Shown: positions 1 to 10,932, counted from the stretch's first letter. The stretch: 64,000 nucleotides of DNA from Frateuria aurantia DSM 6220 (GCF_000242255.2 NC_017033.1:2491110-2555109), one strand, 5' to 3'. The notes: generated by a model not told the origin, from the letters alone. Translations and numbers: made by a program.

Positions 1-641
<641 letters not shown>

Positions 642-712
642 CTACCTGCACAGCCCGCCCTTGGCCGAGCAACCGCCATCCTCGCCGAGACGGGTGCTCG
701 CAAGACCTCGCC

Positions 713-3700
713 TCACTCCCCGGCGGCAGGACTGTAGGGCGACAGCAGCGGCGTCGGCTGTGGCTTGACCGTGCCACCGAAGTCGTCGAACTGATAGCGC
801 AGATACAGTCCGCTGCTCAGCTGCTGGTAGTTGCTGGCGTTGCTCAGCTCGATCCGGCCACCAAGGTACAGCTTGGGTGCCACCTGATACTCCACGGCGC
901 CATCCAGGTTGTAGCCCAGACCCGTTTTGCTCTGCGCCCGATAGACCGGGTCGGTATAGCTGGCCAGCCCCAGCGTGGAGGCGATCGATGCCGCCTGGTA
1001 GGCCTGAGCCTGCAAGGCCGCATCGGTGGGGAAGTAATTGCTGGCGTTCTGGTGGAAGGACTGCACGCCGATACTGGCGTCAAGCATCCAGTTCCAGGCA
1101 CCCTTGCGCCCGCTCCAGTGGATGGGCACCCCGATGTTTACATAGCGCTGGGGACTGAAATATCCGCCCTGGCCATAGGTGAAGCCCTGCAAGTTGTGGC
1201 TGTACTGCATATAGGTCACATTGAGCCCGGCCGTCAGCGACTGATCGGGGCCGCTGATTAAATGCAGATAGGCGCCGCCACCGGCTTCCCCGCGATTGTT
1301 CTGCTGCACATGCGTACCGACCAGCACGGCGTAGGATCCGTAGCCGTAAAAGCCAGCCGCGCCATTGTCGCGGCCGATCTGGAAACGGCCGCCGTTGGCC
1401 GTCACCCCACCCCAGCGCTGCCCGGTACGCGGATCCTCGACACCCGCGAACGACAGCAGGCTGTCGGATACCGCACGTCGGGAGCCTTGCACGGTAAAGT
1501 TGACGTCCTCACCGATCTGTCCGTGATAGGCCAGCCCGCCCACCAGCCGCGATTCGGGAAAACCCAGCGGCGTGGAGCCGACATCGAAATGCAGCCCCCC
1601 CAGATCATAGGCCGCACCGACACCGGCGCCGCGCGCATCCTGCGGCCCCAGCCGTCGCGCGCCGGCCCCGGCTGCCGACATCGACTGCAACCTGGCCGCA
1701 AACTGTGTCGGCGTCAGCGCACCCAGTGCGCTGCCAGCGAGTGACTGCAGAGTGGCCAACTGGGCACTGCTCAGCGCGCCGCTGTAGCTTGAATTGGCCA
1801 GTATCTGTTGTGCAATCGTCTTCAACGGCGTCGCACTGAGATCGTTGTTGAGCATATAGCTGGCCAGCGGCAGATTGAACAGCGCCGACATGGCTGCCGC
1901 CGTACGATCGGCGTAGCTGGCGCTGTAATCGGTCTGGTTGAACAGGGTCTGGTACTCGCCATTGCTGAGCGCGGTCTGATAGATCAGATTGCGAGTGGCA
2001 TTGCCGTTGCCTTGAGTCAGCAGTCCCTGAAACAACGTGGAATCGAGCAAACCGGATACCGCCGTCGCATTCGCGGCAATGGCGCCATCCAGTGCGGCGG
2101 CCGGCCCGCCGCCAAATTGGCTTGCGCTGTCATAGCTGGTACTTGCCGTGCCAGCATCAAGCAAGGTCGGCGTGATGCTGGCGGTGATCCTGCCCTGCCC
2201 TACGGAAAACCGGCCCTGCAGGGGAAGTTCCAGATCATCCAGCTTGCCCAGTCCGCCCGAACCGTTGCGGTTGCGATAAACCATGCCGGCACTGAGGCTG
2301 TCGCTGGCATCGGCCTGCACCGACTGAAGTTCGGCGACCAGATCCTCACGACTGTCATCGCCATTGACCGGCGAGAGACGGTGCAAGTGCCGATCGGCAG
2401 CGGCAGGCAAGCCCTGGCCGGGAAGACGGCGATCGGCGCCGAAGCCGTCCGCTCCGCCCCCGGCCCTGACCGACGCAGCCAGGGCGGAAGAGTTCATGGC
2501 CGCCGGAACGGACGCGCCAGCGACCGTATCGGTTGCCTGTACATCGTAGCCGCCGGCCGCGGCCGGAACCGAAGCCATGCCTGCATCGGCAGCGATCTGC
2601 TGCGAGCTGTCGGAAGCGGTACGCAAGCTGGCCGCCGCCGAGGCCAGTGCAGGCAACGGCAGGCCATCACCCGCTTCCGGTTCTTCGCCGGAGCCAGTGA
2701 TGCCGGCGAAGGGATTCATGCCGGCGGCGGGCGCTGCGGCAGGAGCAGCCAGCGCAGGCAAGGCCATGCCGGCCTGGCTGTCGGCCAGCGCCTGAGCCTG
2801 CTCGTCCAGCGCCTGGCGGAAATAGGCCGCAGCACGGCGGCTGTCACCCCGCGCCCGGTACAGCCGCGCCGCATCGGCCAGCACTCGCGGGGAATGCGGT
2901 GTCTGGCTGAGCGCGGCATCGACGAAACCACTGGCTGCCGCATAATCATGTATTTGTTCGGCCGCGCCAGCCGCCGCCAGCAGGGTATCGACATCATCGG
3001 GCTGCAGTTGCAGCACCCGTCGATAGATCTGCAGCGCATCGTCCGACTTGCCCGCCGACACGTACAGCCGTGCCAGGGCCTGCAGCGGTTTGACTGCCTG
3101 CCCGTCATGCTGCAGCAACGGCGACAGCACGGCATAGGCCTGCTCGAGATTGCCCATCTGCCGGTACAACTCGACCTGGCGCAAGGCGTAGCCTTCCCGC
3201 AGATCGGCATATTGCTGCGCTTGTGCGGCATCCATCGGCGCACTCTGCAGCTGACGCAGAACCCGCAGCAAAGGGGCATCCTGCCTGGCCGACAACAGCA
3301 CGGAAGCGTACTGCAGGCGCAGTTCGACACTGGGCTGGGGCTGGCCCGATTCCAGCAGACGAGTGGCCAGCTGACTGGCCCGGGCCGTATCACCGATATC
3401 GGCATAGCCCGTCGCCACAGCGGCCAGCAGATCGCCCGGTCCCGTGCTGACACCCGGCTCCAGTTGCATGAGAGTCTGCCGCGCCTCGGCGAAACGTCCC
3501 TGCCGTGCCAGCGCCACCGCACGGGCAATCTCAAGCCGGATCGCCGCCCTGCGCAACAAGGCTGCCGCTTCGTCACTGCGCTGATCAGGCGCCATACGCC
3601 TCAGGGATGCATAGACAGCCGCCCAGTCACCCTCGTCCGCACTGAGCAATGCGCTCGCATAAATGGCGTCCACCGAGTCCGGGGCACGCAGCAGCAGACG

Positions 3701-5251
3701 ATCCATCACCGTCCGCGCATCGACCGGTCGATCCGCATGCAGATACAGTCTGGCCAGATCCAGATTCAACCAGACATTGCCCGGGTCCGCGTCGAGACCT
3801 TTCTGCAGCAAGTCCCGTGCAGCGACCATATCTCCGCCGGCGACGGCGGCAGCAGCCTGCTGCCGGGCTTCCTCGGCCTGCAGTCGATCCAGTCCCCCCA
3901 TCCGTTTTTGCTGGTCGGCATTCAACTGCCCGAACAACTTGGTCGCCTGCCCGGCATGCCCCTGCCGGATATAGACCTGGATCAAGGCCTGACGTGCTCC
4001 GGGATTGGCTGGATCGAGTTTGAGCGCCCGCTGGCAGGCATCGGCAGCTCCGTCGGTATCCCCCTGAGCCAGCAACAATTGCCCCAGTGCGACCCAGCCT
4101 GCGGGATTGGACGGTTGCTGTCGCGTCAGTTGCCGCAGGCCGGCCAGGGCCTGCTCCGGATGCTGCGGAACCAGCGCCTGCGCCTGCCGCAGCGCCGACC
4201 AATAGTCGGCACTCTCCAGCGGCCCGCGCCAGCGGGGCGAGGCGGCGGCGGCCTTCTGCAACCATCTGCGCGCCGACTCGAATTGCTCCTGCTGCAGCAA
4301 GGCCGTTCCCAGACCGCCCATGGCCTGGCTGTCACCCGGGTGCTGGCGCAGCAACTGACTGAATGCCGCCTGTGCCTGTACGCTGCGATGCTGATCCAGC
4401 AGATGGAAGGCGGCAGCCAGCTCCACGCCGGCATGCGCATCGCCAGCCTGCGCCGACTGCTTTCTCAACCGTTCGGACTGCTCAAGCACGAGATGATCCG
4501 TCGGATAGATGGTCATGTAGCGATGAAAGCGATCCGCGTCATCACCCTGCCATGAACCCAGCCAAAGCAGCGCCTGCCGCCAAGGAGCACGAGCTTCATC
4601 CGGATGACCGTGCCTTGCCGACCATTCGGCAAGGCGGTCGATACCTTCGCGCCGAGACGGCTCCCGGTAGGTCAGCACCCGGGCCAGGGCCAAAGCCGTC
4701 GCGGCGTTGTCGGGCTGTCCCTGCTGCAGCGAGCGCAGGCCGGCCACCGCCTGGGCCCAGGCTTCGCCCGGGGCTCCCGCAAGGACCTGATAGTATTCCA
4801 GCGCCAGATTCGCCGGAGGCGTGGGGCCGCCGAAAAAGCGGCGATAGGAAGCAATGGCCTGCGCATAGTCCCCGCGGGCGGCCGACATTCGCGCCGAACT
4901 CAAAGCGCTGTCATTGCCACCAACATCCAGTCTGAGCTGCGCTGTCTGGGCCGCGCCGGGATGGATCCGCTGCAACTGCTGCAAACGTTGCCGGGCAGTG
5001 TCCGCATCACCGCGGTTGATGGCGATTTCACCCAAGCCCAGCAAGGCATCCGGCTGGGCAGGATCGACCAGAAGCAGGCGGTTCCATGCGTCCTGAGCCA
5101 GATCATCACGCCCGTGCGCATGCCAGTAACTGCCCTGCTGGATCAACTGCTGCGCCCCGCCGTCCCCCGCCTGCGCCCAGGCTTGATGCCCTCCTGCAAG
5201 CAAACCCGCAAGACTGATTGCCATCTGTGTACGCCGACCGAACGTCTTCAT
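713..5251 (-). CDS. bcsC: Cellulose synthase outer-membrane/TPR subunit BcsC, long variant (type I-like system)
   Basis: BcsC guides the glucan through the periplasm (TPR solenoid) and out through a C-terminal outer-membrane beta-barrel. The 1512-residue product has a signal peptide (MKTFGRRTQMAISLAGLLAG, cleaved near AWA-QAG). TPR-rich sequence covers about residues 30-830, a low-complexity Ala/Pro/Gly/Ser linker about 830-970, and the BcsC barrel follows, starting near GGLGKLDDLELPLQG with the family blocks TPTLLDAG, FGGGPAAAL, VGSTPLGF and GVTANGGRFQIG. Between FGGGPAAAL and VGSTPLGF it has about 150 extra residues (about 1050-1200) that look helical and Asn/Ala/Leu-rich and are absent from the second BcsC in this window. 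At 1512 residues it is much longer than the usual 1150-1300. It is the last gene of the minus-strand operon, and its ATG overlaps the bcsZ stop by 4 bp. Confidence 0.93.
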   Translation of the reverse strand: MKTFGRRTQMAISLAGLLAGGHQAWAQAGDGGAQQLIQQGSYWHAHGRDDLAQDAWNRLLLVDPAQPDALLGLGEIAINRGDADTARQRLQQLQRIHPGAAQTAQLRLDVGGNDSALSSARMSAARGDYAQAIASYRRFFGGPTPPANLALEYYQVLAGAPGEAWAQAVAGLRSLQQGQPDNAATALALARVLTYREPSRREGIDRLAEWSARHGHPDEARAPWRQALLWLGSWQGDDADRFHRYMTIYPTDHLVLEQSERLRKQSAQAGDAHAGVELAAAFHLLDQHRSVQAQAAFSQLLRQHPGDSQAMGGLGTALLQQEQFESARRWLQKAAAASPRWRGPLESADYWSALRQAQALVPQHPEQALAGLRQLTRQQPSNPAGWVALGQLLLAQGDTDGAADACQRALKLDPANPGARQALIQVYIRQGHAGQATKLFGQLNADQQKRMGGLDRLQAEEARQQAAAAVAGGDMVAARDLLQKGLDADPGNVWLNLDLARLYLHADRPVDARTVMDRLLLRAPDSVDAIYASALLSADEGDWAAVYASLRRMAPDQRSDEAAALLRRAAIRLEIARAVALARQGRFAEARQTLMQLEPGVSTGPGDLLAAVATGYADIGDTARASQLATRLLESGQPQPSVELRLQYASVLLSARQDAPLLRVLRQLQSAPMDAAQAQQYADLREGYALRQVELYRQMGNLEQAYAVLSPLLQHDGQAVKPLQALARLYVSAGKSDDALQIYRRVLQLQPDDVDTLLAAAGAAEQIHDYAAASGFVDAALSQTPHSPRVLADAARLYRARGDSRRAAAYFRQALDEQAQALADSQAGMALPALAAPAAAPAAGMNPFAGITGSGEEPEAGDGLPLPALASAAASLRTASDSSQQIAADAGMASVPAAAGGYDVQATDTVAGASVPAAMNSSALAASVRAGGGADGFGADRRLPGQGLPAAADRHLHRLSPVNGDDSREDLVAELQSVQADASDSLSAGMVYRNRNGSGGLGKLDDLELPLQGRFSVGQGRITASITPTLLDAGTASTSYDSASQFGGGPAAALDGAIAANATAVSGLLDSTLFQGLLTQGNGNATRNLIYQTALSNGEYQTLFNQTDYSASYADRTAAAMSALFNLPLASYMLNNDLSATPLKTIAQQILANSSYSGALSSAQLATLQSLAGSALGALTPTQFAARLQSMSAAGAGARRLGPQDARGAGVGAAYDLGGLHFDVGSTPLGFPESRLVGGLAYHGQIGEDVNFTVQGSRRAVSDSLLSFAGVEDPRTGQRWGGVTANGGRFQIGRDNGAAGFYGYGSYAVLVGTHVQQNNRGEAGGGAYLHLISGPDQSLTAGLNVTYMQYSHNLQGFTYGQGGYFSPQRYVNIGVPIHWSGRKGAWNWMLDASIGVQSFHQNASNYFPTDAALQAQAYQAASIASTLGLASYTDPVYRAQSKTGLGYNLDGAVEYQVAPKLYLGGRIELSNASNYQQLSSGLYLRYQFDDFGGTVKPQPTPLLSPYSPAAGE

Positions 5252-6447
5252 TTCGCACCACCGCTTGTCAGGCTCCAGGCCGGCAGCAGCCGCCCCGAAG
5301 CGTCAAAACTGAATCGCCCCTCCAGCCAGCCCTGGCCGTAGAGGATCAGAATCCGTTCGTAATAAGGCAGACCGCCGCTCCGATAACTGGACACGGCCGG
5401 TATCCGCGCCGACTGCGCCCGCAGCAGATCACCCGCCCCGCTGGCCTTCAGATAAGGCAGCAGCGCCCCGGCATAACCACGTGGCTCCGCCCCCTCACCG
5501 CGGCCGGTCAGGACATTGACCTTTTCAGGCAGCCCGCCAACGGCATGCAGACTCCGCAAGGGGCCGCTCAAGGCATTGAGCAGGCGTCCGCGCATGGGCT
5601 CTGTTGGCGCCAGCATGCCCGCCCAAAGATAGGTACGGATCGCATCCCAGCTGCCGATGGGCCCGGTCGCCGGATCGACGACCATGGCGGTACCGTTCCA
5701 GCGAACCCAGTCAGGCGCGTAGCCCACCGGTGCGCTGCGGACAATCAAGGCCGCGGCCTGCTGTGGATAAAGAGCCCAGTCTCCATGCAGATCAGGCTCA
5801 AGTGCGAAGCGACGCAGCAACTGCAACGGTACATAGCTTGGGTTGAAGCGGGTCCAGTCTCGGGCCGTGAAACCCTCTTTTCCCGGCAACAGCATGGGGC
5901 CGAACCCGGCAACGGCCGTGCTTTCCCCCATGGCGATGGCCTGCAACAGACGACGCCCGTCCAAGACATAGTCTGTGCGTCGCCACAATCTGCCGGCTTC
6001 CAGCAGGGCATAGGCCATCCACAGATCGGCATCGCTGGCCGAATTCGGATCAAGCAAGGCTTGTTTACCCACCGAGCCCTCACCCCACAACCAGCCCGGG
6101 AGCAAGGCATCATCTGCCGTATCCGCCGGCATCAGATGGCGATGTGTCCATTGCCAGATCCGCTCGAACAGCACCGCATCATTGTCGACCAGCGCAAAGA
6201 ACATGGCGTAGGCCTGGGCTTCAGAGGTGGTCCGACGATCCGTGGTGATGAAATCGACGACACGACCATCCTGCTGGATCTGCACCTGCACGAAGTCACG
6301 CCAGGCCGGCCAGTCGGCCGGACTTTTCGATCGACGCATATCACCTCCAATACAGGCGGACAGACCGGGAAGCACGGCACAGCCAGCCAGCAGGCCAAGC
6401 ACCTTGCGACGACGATGACTCTGGATTCCGGCAAGGATTTCAATCAT
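5248..6447 (-). CDS. bcsZ: Periplasmic endo-1,4-beta-glucanase BcsZ (GH8), predicted lipoprotein
   Basis: Glycoside hydrolase family 8 cellulase that trims or edits nascent cellulose and is needed for normal export in most bcs operons. Family landmarks: the general acid Glu76 in TTSEAQAYAMFFAL, the substrate-cleft stretch NSASDADLWMAYALLEAGRLW, FNPSYVPLQLLRRF, and the putative base Asp268 in GSWDAIRTYLWAGM. The N-terminus HRRRKVLGLLAG resembles a twin-arginine signal and ends in a lipobox LSAC (Cys32), so the enzyme may be lipid-anchored; E. coli BcsZ is a soluble Sec substrate. The start overlaps the end of bcsB by 8 bp and the stop overlaps bcsC by 4 bp, which fits translational coupling inside the operon. 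Length (399 residues) is slightly above the usual 370. Confidence 0.95.
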   Translation of the reverse strand: MIEILAGIQSHRRRKVLGLLAGCAVLPGLSACIGGDMRRSKSPADWPAWRDFVQVQIQQDGRVVDFITTDRRTTSEAQAYAMFFALVDNDAVLFERIWQWTHRHLMPADTADDALLPGWLWGEGSVGKQALLDPNSASDADLWMAYALLEAGRLWRRTDYVLDGRRLLQAIAMGESTAVAGFGPMLLPGKEGFTARDWTRFNPSYVPLQLLRRFALEPDLHGDWALYPQQAAALIVRSAPVGYAPDWVRWNGTAMVVDPATGPIGSWDAIRTYLWAGMLAPTEPMRGRLLNALSGPLRSLHAVGGLPEKVNVLTGRGEGAEPRGYAGALLPYLKASGAGDLLRAQSARIPAVSSYRSGGLPYYERILILYGQGWLEGRFSFDASGRLLPAWSLTSGGAK

Positions 6448-8698
6448 CGAGATACTCCCGCTTCAATCGCCAAGCGGCCCGTCGACGCAACCATCCCCGA
6501 CCCAGCCAGGCACTCAGCCAGATCCCGCAGAAGGCCACCGCCACAAGCAACCAAGGCCGCGCCGACAAGCTCAGCTGCAGGCGTGTCATCCAGGAGAGAT
6601 GTCCGATCGTGTAACTCTGCAGGCCGGCGTAGCTTCGTACGCGATCGCCTTGGACCGTCGCGACGCTGCCCTGGAAGTGAGCCAGCTCATCGCGTCGCTG
6701 CATGGCCTCATAAAAGGCTGTTGACGCACGCGCACCATCATATTGGATCGCAATCACGCTGCGACGGTGATCCAGGGGCGAGCGAAACCCTTGCACCATG
6801 ACGTCGTATTGACGTGCATCGAAAACGGCTTGGGCAGTGGACTGAAGATCTGGTCGCCGCAGATGCAGCAAGGGACCGGGGACATGAATGATCAGCCAGC
6901 GCTTGACCCGGTCACGCCATCCGGCAGGATCGGTATTGGCCGGCAGATCCGTGCTCCAGCGTGACAGCAGCGGCTGTGTGCCGGCCCGGCCCAGCACGAT
7001 CAGATCATCACCGGCATGGGCCGCTGCGTCCGCGGCTTCGGAAAGATGGACCCGATAAGCCGGATAGCCCGTGCGACTGCCCAGCATTGCCAGCAGGTTC
7101 AACAGCATGCGGTTGTCCTGCTCGTCCCTGTTGCCGGGCAGAACCAGCGTCGTCTGCTCAAGGTCGGCATAGCGGCTGAACGGAAAACCGCTGTTCGCGA
7201 AGGCCGCCAGGTCCGGCATCACCAGATAGTGCTGCAGATGGGAGATATCCAGAGTCGATCCGGGATCCACCGTCGCCATCGCATTGCGCGAAGCCCGGCT
7301 GATACAGCCGGGTTGCGCGCCGAAGCTGAAGTGCACCTGCAACTGGTTGCGGGCACTGAGTGCCGACAGCGGCAGCCTGATGGTGCGCTGGCCGACCAGC
7401 ATCTGGTCTTCGTCCGGCAGCGCATGCCAGCGTGCGAACATGGAGGTCGGATCGGTTGCCTCATCCAGTTTCCAGCCGTCGACACCTGCATGGTTGAGAT
7501 TGACCTGTGCGCCCCAGCCAGAACCGATGGGCGCGGCAGTCGCGCGATAATGCAGGTGCAAGGGCACATCCTGGGCACCCGTGGTGAACAGGTCCGGCGG
7601 CAGCATGAACTGGAGGCTGACCGTGTCCGGTATCGGCCCCTGTACCGTAAAGCGGGTTGACCCGCCCAGCTCACCGAGCGTCACCGGGCCTCGCGTGCTC
7701 AGCCAGCCAGGGGCATCATAGGGCTGCCGCGGAGCCGGTTCGGACATGGCCGGGAAGTGCACCTGATCGCCCTGCATGCTGGTGCCCTGCAACAAGCCGA
7801 GGACGGCCGTCCTCAATTCGGCATCGTCCCGCCCCATGACCAGCAGCAGCTTGTGCCCGTCGTCACCGGGAAGGTTTTCCATCTCGACCTGGGGACCGGT
7901 GATCGCAGGGGTCGAAATGCCATTGATCGGATGCTCCGAGGTGATCAGCGCTATCGCGTTGCCATGGCTGGGAAGAGTATCGGCGCTGGCCTGGACATCC
8001 ACGCCGCGATAGGAGGCCAGCGCTCCGAACCAGGAGGCAAGCAGGCCGGCGGCCTGCAATGTCGGCAGGCCCGGATGCTGCCCCAGGACCATGGTCAAGC
8101 GCAGTGAATCGATGTCCCGCCTGTCGAAGAACGGCAACGGCCAGTGCGACAAGTCGTTGCTGAGCCCCAGCGTGCGACTGCGCAACTCGACGCTGCTGCC
8201 ATTGTCGATGCGAACGATCCAGGCCGCCGGCTTCCCGGGCACGCACAGATCGCCTGCATCGCTGTGCAGCACGAATTCAAGATGGTTGAAGTCGATCAGC
8301 GCCTTGGCGTCAAGCACGATATGGCGATTGAACCGCTTGCCGGCATCGGCCGCATGCAATTCGATCCGATCGACACTCACGCCATTGAGACGTACCAGCA
8401 ATTCGGTATGTCCGTGCGGCACATGGTCCGCCACCTGGTAAGCCAGCTGGATGCTGCCGTCCAGGGGAAGCTGGTCCACCCTGACGCCGAAAGGCACGCC
8501 CAGTTCGGCCTCCGGTCCGTGCATGGTCATCTGATAGTCCACGCCCAGCTGCTGGAAGCTGTGCCGCGAGGTGATACCCAGCTGGCCAGGGGCTGCCGGC
8601 GTCGATTCCGGCACCACTTCGTCCGCGATCGCACAACGGTCCGCGATGGCCATCGTACCGACCAGTCCAAGCGAAAGACACCATGCCAGCCGCCTCAT
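6440..8698 (-). CDS. bcsB: Cellulose synthase periplasmic subunit BcsB (type I-like system)
   Basis: BcsB docks on BcsA, holds the leaving glucan in the periplasm and supplies a membrane anchor. The 752-residue protein starts with a signal peptide (MRRLAWCLSLGLVGTMAIA). It has the repeated carbohydrate-binding/flavodoxin-like layout of the family, including FQQLGVDYQMTMHG, GEAELGVPFGVRVDQLPLDG-like early strands and LPFFDRRDIDSLRLTMV. It ends in a single C-terminal membrane helix (LLVAVAFCGIWLSAWLG) followed by an Arg-rich cytoplasmic tail. Its ATG overlaps the bcsA stop in an ATGA arrangement, so the two are probably translated in a coupled way. It is only moderately similar to the BcsB at 22784-25105, so this is not a recent duplicate. 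Confidence 0.94.
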   Translation of the reverse strand: MRRLAWCLSLGLVGTMAIADRCAIADEVVPESTPAAPGQLGITSRHSFQQLGVDYQMTMHGPEAELGVPFGVRVDQLPLDGSIQLAYQVADHVPHGHTELLVRLNGVSVDRIELHAADAGKRFNRHIVLDAKALIDFNHLEFVLHSDAGDLCVPGKPAAWIVRIDNGSSVELRSRTLGLSNDLSHWPLPFFDRRDIDSLRLTMVLGQHPGLPTLQAAGLLASWFGALASYRGVDVQASADTLPSHGNAIALITSEHPINGISTPAITGPQVEMENLPGDDGHKLLLVMGRDDAELRTAVLGLLQGTSMQGDQVHFPAMSEPAPRQPYDAPGWLSTRGPVTLGELGGSTRFTVQGPIPDTVSLQFMLPPDLFTTGAQDVPLHLHYRATAAPIGSGWGAQVNLNHAGVDGWKLDEATDPTSMFARWHALPDEDQMLVGQRTIRLPLSALSARNQLQVHFSFGAQPGCISRASRNAMATVDPGSTLDISHLQHYLVMPDLAAFANSGFPFSRYADLEQTTLVLPGNRDEQDNRMLLNLLAMLGSRTGYPAYRVHLSEAADAAAHAGDDLIVLGRAGTQPLLSRWSTDLPANTDPAGWRDRVKRWLIIHVPGPLLHLRRPDLQSTAQAVFDARQYDVMVQGFRSPLDHRRSVIAIQYDGARASTAFYEAMQRRDELAHFQGSVATVQGDRVRSYAGLQSYTIGHLSWMTRLQLSLSARPWLLVAVAFCGIWLSAWLGRGWLRRRAAWRLKREYLDD

Positions 8699-10833
8699 GC
8701 TTTCCCCTCGCCAAGCGAAGCCCGGCGACGCCGCGGCATCAGGAAATGCGAGAGCATGTGACCCAGTCCACGCAGGCTGGCCATCGCCACGCCGTGGATA
8801 CTGCGGAAGGGTTGCTCGGCTTCATGCGTCCCCCAACGTCTGGCCCATTGGTCAGCGCAGGCGAAAGTACAGTTGACCAGCCAGGTCTGCTGTTCGGACG
8901 TCAGCGTTTCGTAGCTGAGCCCGAAGCAGCTGCCGCCGCGATCATTGACCACCACGGCCGGCAGGAAGCGTGTCTCGTGCCCGTCAGAAAGCCCCAGCTG
9001 CACCTGCAAGCCTGGCATCAACTCGTAATTGCGGGTTTCCACGGCCATGCCCTGCACCGAGAAATCGGTGACCCGTGCCTGGCTGATCGTATCGTCGGGC
9101 AAGCGCAGGGCCACCGTCATGTCCAAGGCCTCAACACGATGCGCACCCCGCATTTGCTTGGATTCTCTTGCCGCCGCAATGGCGGCGCCGGTGACGGCGA
9201 TGTTGTACATCGTCCAGAACACGTTGATCCACATGGTCTGGGTGAAGCCCGCATTGGGCGAATGGTAGAGGTGCCACATGCCAGCCAGGATGCCGAGCAG
9301 ATTCACCAACAGCAGATAGACGTAAGGACGCGCGATCTTTGCATCGAAATAGCTGCTGGCTACCAGCCCGCCCTTGCTGGTGACATTGAACTTTCCGAGC
9401 TTCGGGTTGATCAGGGCAAGCAGCGTGGGCAACAAGATGTACCAGGCCAATACGGTTTCATAGACCTCGTTCCACAGCAGATGACGGAACCGGCCTTGAT
9501 TGCGGTGATTGGCCATATAGGCCATCGCTACATGGGGGCCCGCATAGGCCAGCAGCATCACCGCTGACGTGTGGATGACATGCAGGCCGAACAGCAGACT
9601 GGCCAATGGCGCGGTGAGAAAGATCAATCGCGGCAGGCCATACAGGAAATGCAGCATCGCGTTCAGGTAACACAGCCGCTGGGCCAGGGTCAGTCCTTTG
9701 CCCAGCAGCGGATTGTCGATCCGGAAGATCTGGATCATTCCACGTGCCCATCGTATTCGCTGACCGACATGGCTGGACAGGCTCTCGGTCGCCAGGCCGG
9801 AGGCCTGGGGAATGGCCAGATAGGCACTGCGATAGCCGCGGCGGTGCAGTTTGAGGGCCGTATGGGCATCCTCGGTCACCGTCTCGGTGGCCACGCCCCC
9901 TACAGACTCAAGATGGGTTCGGCGCAGCACGGCGCATGAGCCACAGAAAAAGGTGGCATCCCATAGATCATTGCCATCCTGCAGCAGACCGTAGAACAGC
10001 TCCCCCTCGTTGGGAATCCGACCGAAAGTCCCGAGGTTGCGCTCCATCGGGTCAGGCGAGAAGTAATAATGGGGTGTCTGCATCAAAGCCAGACGGCGAT
10101 CCCTGAGAAACCAGCCCATGGTCAGCTGCAGAAACGAACGGGTAGCCATATGGTCACAATCGAAGATCGCCACGAACTCGCCCTGGGTACGTGCCAGCGC
10201 GGCGTTGATATTGCCGGCCTTGGCGTGGCGATTGTTGCCACGGATCATGTATTCCACCCCCAGGCTTTCGCACAGCTCGCGAAATGCTTCTCGACGCCCG
10301 TCATCAAGCAGATAGATCTTGATCTTGTCGGCCGGCCAGTCCAGTGCAAGCGCCGCCATCAGCGTCGTCTTGACCAGTTCCAGCGGCTCGTTGTAGGTGG
10401 GCACCAGCACATCCACCGTCGGCCATTGCCCGGGATCAGCAGGCAGCGGTGCAGGCTGGCGGTGCAACGGCCACAAGACCTGGACGTAGCCCAGCAGCAG
10501 CACCACGAATGAATACGTTTCGGCAAGCAGCAGGCCGATGCCAAGCACGCAATCGGCAATGTGATCGAAGCTGAGAGTATGGGTCAGACGCCAATACATG
10601 TAACGGCCCGAGCTGACCATCGACAGTGCAATCATCATCAGTCGCGGCAGATCACCTTCACTGCGTCCAAGCAGCGAGCACAGCAGCAGTGACATCATCG
10701 CGAAAACGATCTGATCCCAATTGTCAGCTGGCACGCTGATGACCAGCAGTGCCGTCACCGCCACTCCGACCCAGGCAAGCGTGCGCCCGGGGACGAGCAG
10801 CCAGCGCCTTGCCTTGTCTAAATACATTTGCAT
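8695..10833 (-). CDS. bcsA: Cellulose synthase catalytic subunit BcsA, c-di-GMP activated (type I-like system)
   Basis: Inner-membrane GT2 synthase polymerising UDP-glucose into beta-1,4-glucan. Counted from the chosen start, the motifs are VDVLVPTYNE, LLDDG (Asp177/178), FDCDH (225-227), VTEDAHT (TED 320-322) and QRIRW (358-362). They are followed by further membrane helices and a C-terminal PilZ domain with both c-di-GMP signatures intact: RGAHR (562-566, RxxxR) and DFSVQG (590-595, DxSxxG). The ATG at 10833 is preferred because GGAGG lies 10 bases upstream. An in-frame ATG at 10866 would add 11 residues. The 712-residue size matches type I synthases, which lack the long N-terminal extension of E. 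coli BcsA. It lies downstream of bcsD and the small BcsP-like gene. Confidence 0.96.
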   Translation of the reverse strand: MQMYLDKARRWLLVPGRTLAWVGVAVTALLVISVPADNWDQIVFAMMSLLLCSLLGRSEGDLPRLMMIALSMVSSGRYMYWRLTHTLSFDHIADCVLGIGLLLAETYSFVVLLLGYVQVLWPLHRQPAPLPADPGQWPTVDVLVPTYNEPLELVKTTLMAALALDWPADKIKIYLLDDGRREAFRELCESLGVEYMIRGNNRHAKAGNINAALARTQGEFVAIFDCDHMATRSFLQLTMGWFLRDRRLALMQTPHYYFSPDPMERNLGTFGRIPNEGELFYGLLQDGNDLWDATFFCGSCAVLRRTHLESVGGVATETVTEDAHTALKLHRRGYRSAYLAIPQASGLATESLSSHVGQRIRWARGMIQIFRIDNPLLGKGLTLAQRLCYLNAMLHFLYGLPRLIFLTAPLASLLFGLHVIHTSAVMLLAYAGPHVAMAYMANHRNQGRFRHLLWNEVYETVLAWYILLPTLLALINPKLGKFNVTSKGGLVASSYFDAKIARPYVYLLLVNLLGILAGMWHLYHSPNAGFTQTMWINVFWTMYNIAVTGAAIAAARESKQMRGAHRVEALDMTVALRLPDDTISQARVTDFSVQGMAVETRNYELMPGLQVQLGLSDGHETRFLPAVVVNDRGGSCFGLSYETLTSEQQTWLVNCTFACADQWARRWGTHEAEQPFRSIHGVAMASLRGLGHMLSHFLMPRRRRASLGEGKA

Positions 10834-10932
10834 ATCAGGCTCGCCTCCAGGCGGACATACGCACATAACAGTCCGACGCGGCTATGCGCCACGGACATTC
10901 ACATCGGAAACAAGAAGTCCTGCCGGAAAAAG

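Noticed and set aside
1808-4555. 915-codon open frame on the plus strand
   Set aside because: Antisense to bcsC; low-complexity Gln/Arg/Gly-rich translation without any family pattern, as expected opposite GC-rich coding DNA.
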